Origin: Nocardia tenerifensis NBRC 101015
GTDB lineage: Bacteria > Actinomycetota > Actinomycetes > Mycobacteriales > Mycobacteriaceae
Assembly: GCF_000308715.1 (NCBI RefSeq)
Contig: NZ_BAGH01000059.1
Span: forward strand, 1 to 53,852
Direction: 5' to 3'
Length of the DNA stretch: 53,852 nt
Position 1 is the first letter of the stretch; each line of letters opens with the position of its first letter. The notes under the pieces are model-generated. The model ran no database searches. It was given only the letters and a program-made list of their open reading frames with translations, and was not told the DNA's origin. Below, one piece after another: positions 30,401-39,400 of this stretch. The translations under genes were made by a program, and so were the position numbers.

Positions 30401-33400
30401 GCAGCATCGCACCGGTGCCGCCGGCCGCCCCGCCGTCGATTCCCGGGTAGCCGCGATCGCCGCCGTGGAATACCGCCCACGCCTTCTCGATCACGGCGGG
30501 CCACAGTGGCTGGCCCGGCTCGTGTGCGGCGTAAACCATTGTGCCATCAGGGTTTACATAGAACGTGTCGTCGACCCTGACCCACACCGACCTGCCCTGC
30601 GCCGGGTCGAAGAATCGCACGTCGAACATGCGCTTGCCCTCGACCACGGACGTCCTGATCATGTCCTTGATCAGCCCGGGATTCGCCGCGGCCATGCCGA
30701 GCAGATTCGACAGCAGATAGCAGTCGCCCACCGCGCCCTGCCGCACGTCGGCGGGCACCGGCATCTGGTCGACGCCGCCGTAGAGCGGCCCTTGCGCCCG
30801 GCGGTCCTCGATGTCGAGTCGATCGGTTTCGACGAAGAACCAGCCGGCACCGGTGCCGTGCAACAGCATCGTCGGCAAGCCTGCCATCGCCGACCGGACC
30901 GGAAACAGATCGTCGGACAACTCGATCGCGTTCCCGGCACGATCCGGGACGAACACACCGGTGCCGACCGGCCACAAGACGACCCTGTCACTGCCGGCCT
31001 GCCGCTCCTCCCGGAAAGCCCGCTCCGCCAAGGGTTTCGGGATCTCTACCTCGTCACCGTCCGGCCGTTCGACCACCACGGTGCCGTCGTCGAGACGGCG
31101 CACCACCGGCACCGGCCGCGCCGGATCGAAGTGCACGAGGAACCGTGTGGAATCGCTCACCAGCAACCCGGTGTCCGCGCCCAGCACCTTCGCCATCGTG
31201 AACGGCATCGTCGGCGCCGGATCGTCCGGCAGGGCTTCCGAGTCCTGCGGCGCACGGACCGCCGTGACGAACGCGGCGGTTTCGGAGCCCGACGGTCGAA
31301 CTCCCTCCCCTGTTGCCTCATCCGACGACACAGCCCGCAGGCTGCTCGTGACAACCGCGACGGGTTCGCCATCCTCTCCGGCCGACTCGTCCGTGCGGTC
31401 GGCGCGCGGCGCGACGGTTGTCGGTGCGGTGCCCACTTGGGCGTCGGGTGCGGAACTGTGCGGCGGCAGAACTTCGCCCTTAGGGATGGTCGAGCCATTC
31501 GCGGCGACAGCGACCTCGGAGATCCGATACCGAGTACCGCGGGGCAGCAGCAGTTCCTGCTGATCACCGCCGGGCGCGGCACTGTGTTCGCCGATATACA
31601 GACCGTTCGCGCCAGGCCGCACCACCAGTTTGAGGAGGTGTCGATTACCGGCGGAGACAATGGGACTCGCCGCCACCGAGGTCGACATGTAGCCACGTTC
31701 GGTCTGCACGGTGCCGACGAGGTCCTGTGGATCGCCGCCTCCGAGGGGTCGGCCTTGCGACCCGGTGAGGTAACTGATGTCATCGACGACGCGAACGACC
31801 TGAATCGGTTCGGCCAGGCGCAGCGGCCGTCCGGTGGCTTCGTCGAGCAGCGTGACCTGCTTCAGCACATCCTGCGCTGTCAGTTCATCGGCCGAGCCGA
31901 AATAGCTCAGCAGCGAGTAGTACAGCTCCTCTCGCTCCTGAATCTCCGCCAAACGCCCGGCTGGATCGGATGAATCGAGAATTTCCCGGACGAGCTCCAG
32001 GCGCTCACCGATTTCCGGAGTAGCGCCGTTCTCCGTCAGTTGTGTGCGAAGCTCCTCGAGCTCGTCCACGGTGGGAAGCTCGTAGTGTTCCTCGCCTTTC
32101 AAAACTTCCGCGGTGCGCAGGCTCTCCTTCAGTGGTTGAAGGTAGGCATCGATTTCGTTCTCGATGGTATCGATACCGGCAAGGCCGCGAAGAATGCCAT
32201 TGAGCCACGTCTCCTTCTCGTAGGCGTGCACCGCCTGCCGCACTCTCAACCAGCGCTGTCCTTGAAGGTCCCGCATTCCGGCGAGGTTGCGGCCGGCATA
32301 CGCGCCACCGTCGGCATTGGTATCGAACCGGCGGACGCCGTCCTCATCGACATGTCCGGGATCCCGCCGGCCCAGCACCGCACCGTCGCCGTCGACCGCG
32401 ACGTGATAATGACCGTCACCGTCGCCGGCCGCGCGCAACAATGTGTGCACCGGAAGATTCCGCCCATACCGCATGCGCGTGGTCTCTCCGGCGACTCCCT
32501 CCACAGCGGGACGAACGATATCCACGTTCAGTCCGAGCTCACGCACCACGAACGGCAAGAGGAACTCAGCCGCAGGATCCCGAAACTCGCCGTCTGTCAA
32601 CAGGTTCGCCACCTGTCGCTGAAATTCTTCTTGCCGCAGTGCCGCTGGCTCCCCGGGCATGAAATCGGCGAAGAAGGCGGGCTGCTCGTCGACCGACCGG
32701 GCGCTCAGCCCTTCCACTACCGCGGCACGCACATCCGCATGCGCGCTCTCGCCGTCCATCCGCAGCAACTCCGCCAGCGCATGGAACAGGCAGTTGCCGT
32801 CGCCCGACATCGACTTCCACTGCGCGCCTTCGGGTGCCGGAACTTCCTCGACAACCGGGTTCAGCGTCCCCGCCGCCACCGTGTCGTCCGCACCGCCGCG
32901 GAAGAGGGCCGCGCCGGTCTGTCCGGCGCTCGGCCGACCGTTGGTGTGTATGCCCGGTGTCGCGATGTCCTCGGACACCGGTTGCGTCAGTAGCAGCTGT
33001 GCCCTTCGATCCGGTTGCAAATACAGCGGAATCGCGGGTGCGGTGCGTGTCGGTGCCGAGTGGCTTCGTTCGTAGGCTTGGGCGGCCGCATGGGCCTCGA
33101 GGAGGAGCAAGGGCCAGGTCGGACCGTTGGTCAGCTGTCCGATCGGTAGGCTCGTCGACCTGTTCACCCGCACCCATCGCGGCTCGCCGTGGACCGTCAG
33201 CAGTACGTCGAGGCCGACCACGTTCGCGTTGCTGACGACCACCTTGTCGCCGTTGTCGCGGGCGATGTTCCCGGCGGCATCCAGGAGCGCGCGACCGTAC
33301 GGGGCGTACAGCTCGTCCCCGGTGGCCTGGTGGACGATGTTGCCGGTGGCGTCGACGTGATTGCCGGGGGCGCCGATCATGTCGCCGTGCACGGTTTTCA

Positions 33401-36400
33401 CCCGCCCGCCGTCGGCGACGACGAAGCGCACCATGTTGGTGATGCGCCCCGGCGCGGCGGTGGCGGCGCGAAGTTCCCGGACTGCGGGCAGGTCCGGCAG
33501 GGCAGCAAGGTCTTCGGCTACGGGTCCACGCGGGCCGAAGAGCGGACCGGCGAGCCGCCGCTGTGGATGGGGCAGGCCGAGCCGCGCGGACTCGGCGGCG
33601 GTGACCCAATATGGTCGGCCGCCGATGTGCAGCAGTACCTGGCCCGGTCGGGCGGTCGACGGATCCACGACGACCACTCGCCGGTCGAGCCGCAGCGTGA
33701 CGCCGTCAGACGTCGTCAGGTCGCCGCTGAGCGTTGTGCCGGTCGGGCGGACGAGCCCGAGACGACCGGCCTCGTTCTCACCGATCCAGTACTGCTGCCC
33801 GCCGACGTGCAGCAATACCTGGCCTGGCACCACGGTCGACGGATCTACGACAACAGGCTGATGCTCGAACAGCAGCACCCCGTTGCTGAGCGGCACGGCC
33901 CTGGCGAACCACCTGTTCGCCGGATCCCAGTGATAACCCGCCACGCTCAGCGCGGCCTGGCGCAGCTGAGCTGCTCCGTTAGCGCCACGAACGGCAACGA
34001 GCCGGCTGCCGTCCTCGTCGACGCCCGGCCGCACGTCGACGTCGACCGTCAGGATGCCACCGTCGAGGGGTTCCAGCACCCGACTGCCGCTCACCAGCGA
34101 TGGATACCCGTGGACGATGCGGGTGCCGGGCTCGGCGGGCCCCAGCGGAACCTCGTCACTCGACGCACCGATCGCCGCGAACGGGATCGGAGCCTCGGCG
34201 CTGGGCAGCATCGACGATGACGCTGTGGACTCGATCGGCGCCTGGTCGGTGAATGCCTGTTGGCCGTCGCCGGTCGACATCTTCTCGTCCGGGCGGAGGG
34301 CGTCGGGCATCGACTCGGTGACGAGGGGCGGTGGGATTTCGGTATCCGAAGCGGCGGCTTGGCTCGGCGTGTTCTGCGCGACCCCGAGCGCGGCGGTGAG
34401 ACCCGCGGCGGCCATGCCCGTCAGGTGTTCGGCGTTGCCTTTCTGCAGCGTCGAAGCCAGTTCCAGCAAATCGTCGTCCGCGGCTTCGCGCCGCGTGAGT
34501 GCGGCTTCCCACGCGACCCGTGCTGCGGTCATGTTCTCAGAAGCCGCGGTCAGAGCGGCGCGGTCGACTTCTCTGGCCTGGAACCGGGTCTCCGTCCGGG
34601 TGTACTCGGACTGCGCAGCCTCGTACTGCTTCTGCGAAGCCTCGTGTGCCGCAACGGCTTCGGTGTACCGGATCACCGTCACGGCATGCTCGGTCGACTG
34701 TGCGAAGAGTCCGTCGTCGGCGGCCAGGTAGTAGCGAACACTGCCCTGCTGCCCGTTGCGCGCGGCCCGGTTCTCGGCCTGGATGTCGATGTCGCGCAGG
34801 TGTGATTTACCCGAAACCATCACGTGCAGGCCGCCGTTCGCGGCTATCTCGTCGCTGACCGGAATGTCGACGCCGCGGCCACCCTGCCGGTTGATCACCA
34901 GCACCTTGCCTTGCGCGCCGGCCTCGGCGAAGATCTGCTGCAACCGCGCTTCGGCGTGAACGCCGTTGTCCAGGAACCACTTCGCGTCGATGGCCGTGTG
35001 CGGAACGTTCGCCTCGTCGAGCAGCGCCTTCAGCTGTGCGACCTCGCTGTTGCGGTTGGCGATCACCAGCTGTGGCCGCGCCTCGGACTCCTGGAAGGCC
35101 TTGATGTGGTCTGCCATCATCTGATGTTTGGCACCCTGGTCGAGCGCGACAGCGGCGTCGAGGGTCTGCAGCATCGAGTCTTTCAGGCGCGGAATCTTCA
35201 CCACGTCGGCCATGCCGTAGCGCGCGGACAGCTCACCGGCGACGCCCTCGGCGGTACCCGACGCACCGGTCAGCGAGTTGTAGTTGTCGCTGGAGAACAA
35301 CTTCCCGGCGGTGATGCTGCGCGAGGTCTCGGAGTCGGCGCGTATCGGCAGACCGTGCTTGGCCTCCACGGCCTGGGCCAGGCCGCCGTTCCACCGACTC
35401 TCGGTGGAGGTCTTGGGATCGAACATCACCTTGTGGGTGGTCTGATCGATGATGAAGACCTTGTTGTTGGCGCGATCGACGACGTAGTGGTCGTTCTCGA
35501 CGAACTCCCAGCGAGCGGTGGCGGCCGAATTGATCCGCTGCAGTTCGGCTTCCAGCCGTTGCGGGTCCGGCGTGTCGCCGTCCGGATGCAGCAGCCTGGT
35601 GACCGCGGCGACGCCCTCCTCGGTGAGCCTGGCGGGGCCGCCCACCTGATTCGCGGTGCGGCCGAAGTGTTCCGGAGTCAGGTCGCCGGAGTCGATGTGT
35701 GTGTCGAGGAATTCCTTGGCCAGTTGCACGCCCGCCGCGGTGCCCGGCGGGGCGGGCTCGGCGGCGCCGTCGGAGATGATCCAGGTGGTGTCGGCATGCA
35801 CCAGTGCCTCATCGATCTCGTCGAGCACGGCTACGCGCCCCGGCGCCACTTTGTCGCGCAGATGTCCGAAGCCGGCGTCGTTCAGGGTGCCGACGTAGAT
35901 CGTCGGCTCCCCGTCCTTCGGGGCGGGATACGCGTTACCCTCGTCCGGGTTCATCCGCACGATCTGGAAACCGTAGGGTTCCAACACTTTCTGGTACAGG
36001 CTGTGCGCCTCGTTGGCCAGGGTGTCGCGAGTGGTGAACACTTGCAGCGATTCCCCGGCACCCGCATGCAGTATCGCGTCGCCGAGGAAGACCAGGGTCT
36101 TGCCCTCGCCGGCATCCATGTTGATCGGGCCGCGCCGCATGGCCATGGCCGCCATCACCTGGGTGTGGTACAGGGTCTTGCCCGGGATCACCTGTCCGTC
36201 CACCGTCTTCTCGGTGCCGCGCCGGATCACCTCGATCATGGCGGTGACGGCGCGGCGGTACTCCTTGACCTCCGCGGGATCGTTGGACGCGTGGAACCGG
36301 CTGCCCGCCAATGCTTCTCGCAATGCCTCCGGACTCGATCCGCTCCAGTCCTCCGGGCGGTACTCGGCGAGGATCTGTTTGGCCTCCTTTTCGAAGTCGC

Positions 36401-39400
36401 GAGGCGCGTTGCCGGCGTGGGGGTCCACGATGTCGTCGTTTTCGTGGCGGCCAGGAAGTTCCGGTTCGTTGTCCCGGGAGACGGATGACTCGTCGCCCTC
36501 GTGCGGGGTCCGCACAGGCGGCTCGGACTCCACCATTGCGTCGCGGGGTATGCGGATTTCGGTGAGTCGGGGGTCGGAGAGGATGTCTTCGACAGAGCGG
36601 TCCAGCGGTTCGCCACCGTCCGCGCGACGCCAGCCGCCGTCCTGCGACGCCGGGTCTGCGGCGTCGGCTGAGCGCCAGATGTAGTGGGCGGCAGTGTGAT
36701 CGCCGAGAACGACGAGTGGGATCTCGGAGACGCTGGCCGCGCCGTACTCCTGCTTCGTGAGGATGCGCGGGTCGTCGCCGAGGCCGGTGACCTTGCTCCA
36801 CGCCAGCCCGTCGGTGAGCGGCGGCCGGGTGGTCTCGGGCTCGTCGTCCGAGCGCTTCGACGCCGCGTCGGCTTTGTCGTCCGATTGTTTCGACGCCGTA
36901 TCGGAGTCGCGGTCGGACTTGCTGTCGTCGGAACGCTTCGACTCGGTGTCGCGATCCGACTTGCCCTTCGTATCACTTTCGTTGTCGGACTTCGGTCTCG
37001 CAGGGTTGGGATCGGCGGCCGGCGCCCAGCTCCGCTGCTCGTCCGGGGTGTACTTGTGCCCGTGCTGGTCGAAGTGGTCGATACCCTTGTAGAGCGATTC
37101 GCCGAGCGCGGTCTTCACGCGCGCCGGGGCCGGATGGTAGGAACCAGCCCAGTCGTGGATCGCGGTCATCCGCCCTTCCACGAATTGGGCCTTGAACGCC
37201 ACGTAGACACCGGCATTGTGGAACGCCTCGTGCGGCAGATCGCTGATGTACCACCGTCCTTGGTGGTCGCCGACCACCGTCCGCATCACCGGGGCCTCGG
37301 ACTCGGCCCAGCGCTCGAGCAGCGGCCCGCGCCGAGGCACACCGATGGTCGGCAGACCGTCCTCGCCGACTACGTTGGTTCCTGGCTTGCCTTGCGCGGG
37401 AGCATTTTTGGACGATTCCTCGGTCTCCGACTTCGATGTGCTCGACACCGAGGAGGAGTCGTCGTCGGTCTTCGACTTCCGCCCGGGGACACTGGGATCC
37501 TTCGTCCAGTGACCATCCTCCGACACCACGTAGCGGTGCTCGGCCCGTTCGTTCTCGGTGAGGCGGTACATGCCGCGCGAGAGCGGCTTGTCGTGCCCGG
37601 GCATGTCTTTGCCGTCGTCGTTGCCGCCGGACGGTGGCTTCTTCTGGCCGAATCCGTCACGTAGCGGCAGGTCGTTGCCTTCGGGCTGGCGGAAGAGTTC
37701 ACGGCCCTCGTACGGGGACTTGCTGCCCTTGAACAGATCGATCGTCTGCTGGAAGCCGAGGACCTGCCGGAGGAACGATTTGCCGCCCGGCCATACGGGG
37801 CCGAGCAGACTGGGATCGACTCTGCGCCAGCGCAGTCCGGACGGCGTAGCGGCTCCCTTATCCGCCGGTGCATCGCCTGACTTCTCGTGCGTCCCGCCTG
37901 TGGTCGACTTATCGCCAGCCCCTTGGACGGTGTCGCGCGAGGTGGTCGAAGAGGCGTCACTATCGCGACGGGTGTTCTGCGATGTGATGGACGAACCGTC
38001 ATCGCTTCCTGCGCGCGCACTGCGTGGCGCGGTGGACGAACCGTCATCACCGCCGGCGCGGCTACCGCCCGGCGCAGTAGGCGAGCCGTCAGCACGGCGA
38101 CCGCCCGGGGCGGTGGAACTATCGGCACCGTCCGTGCGGGTGCTACGCGGCGCGGTAGAGGGAGCGTTCCCGCCATCCCGGCTGGATGCGGCGTTGCTGC
38201 GCTGAGTGTTCGGCTCGGCTGTGCTCCTCGCCGATTCCTTGACGGACGGTGTTTTGTCAGGGGCCGACGTCTGATCGCCGAGCGGGTTCTTTCCGCTGGC
38301 CTCGCTCTTGCTGGCGGACGGAGTTTTGTCGCTGACCGACGGTGTGCGGTCGCCGCTGTTCGTTTGGTCCGCAACGGATTTCGAGCGGGTGGGTTGCGAC
38401 TCAGTTCCGCCGGTCTTGCTCGGCTGTGTCACCGAGTGGGTTTGCTGATCGGACGCCGGCGAACGGTTGCTGGATTGTGCTGCGGGGGCGTCGAACTGCC
38501 TCGTTTGCACACTCGGTGCGTGATCGTTGCCGGACAGAGCACTCGAACGGGACGGCGACGAACCACCGGCCTGCGAGGAGCCCGCAGCCGATGCCGACCT
38601 GCCGGACGCATCCGACTTGGATGTGGTCGAATTCGCGGCATCCGTCTTGGGTGTCGTCCCCTGGTGCGCGGAAGCGTTCGTCCCGGGGGTATTCGACCCA
38701 GCCGTGCTCGACCCCGCACCGGTAGACGCATTCGACCCAGCCGTGCTCGACCCCGCACCGTTAGGCGCATTCGACCCAGCCGCACTCGACCCCGCACCGT
38801 TCTGAGCACCCGCACCAGGCCCACCCGCGCTCGACCCCGCCGCACCGGATCCAATCCCGTTCTGCCCGGGCGCATTCGGTGCAGCACCATTCTGCCCAAC
38901 CCCGGCCCCCGTCGACTGCCCCGAATCCGACAGCGACCGCTGATCCTGCCCCGTGCCATCAGTAGAGGAGCGCCCGGAGTTCGACACTCCACCCTGAGGA
39001 TCACCGGAAACCTGCGACGCCCCATCGTTCTTCGGCGAAGACACAGACCCGCCGTCGTTGCCTTCGGAACGCCCGGCCCCCTCATGCCCAGCCGACCGAT
39101 TCCCGGAACCGCCTGCACTCGAAGGCGATTCGCTCCCCGCAACCGAACGTCCGTCGCCCGACACCGGCTTCGACCCCGCGGCCCCGTCACTACCCGAGGA
39201 CCCGCCGCCCTGCCCGTCACCGATCTTCCCGCCCGAAACCGGTTCAGTCGTAGGCGCTTTGACCGGCGGCCCACCCTCCGGCCCTGCCACCGGCCCATGC
39301 ACCGGAGGCGTCGTCGTAAGATTCCCCGTCTCCGGCGTGTCCACATGCACCGAGGCCCCGGAGTTACGCCACCCCCGCGCACCGCCCGCGAACGCACCGG

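Noticed and set aside
36000..36150. The SecA-like region as a separate housekeeping secA gene
   Set aside because: It is in the middle of one long frame with no internal start or stop and lacks the SecA C-terminal region.
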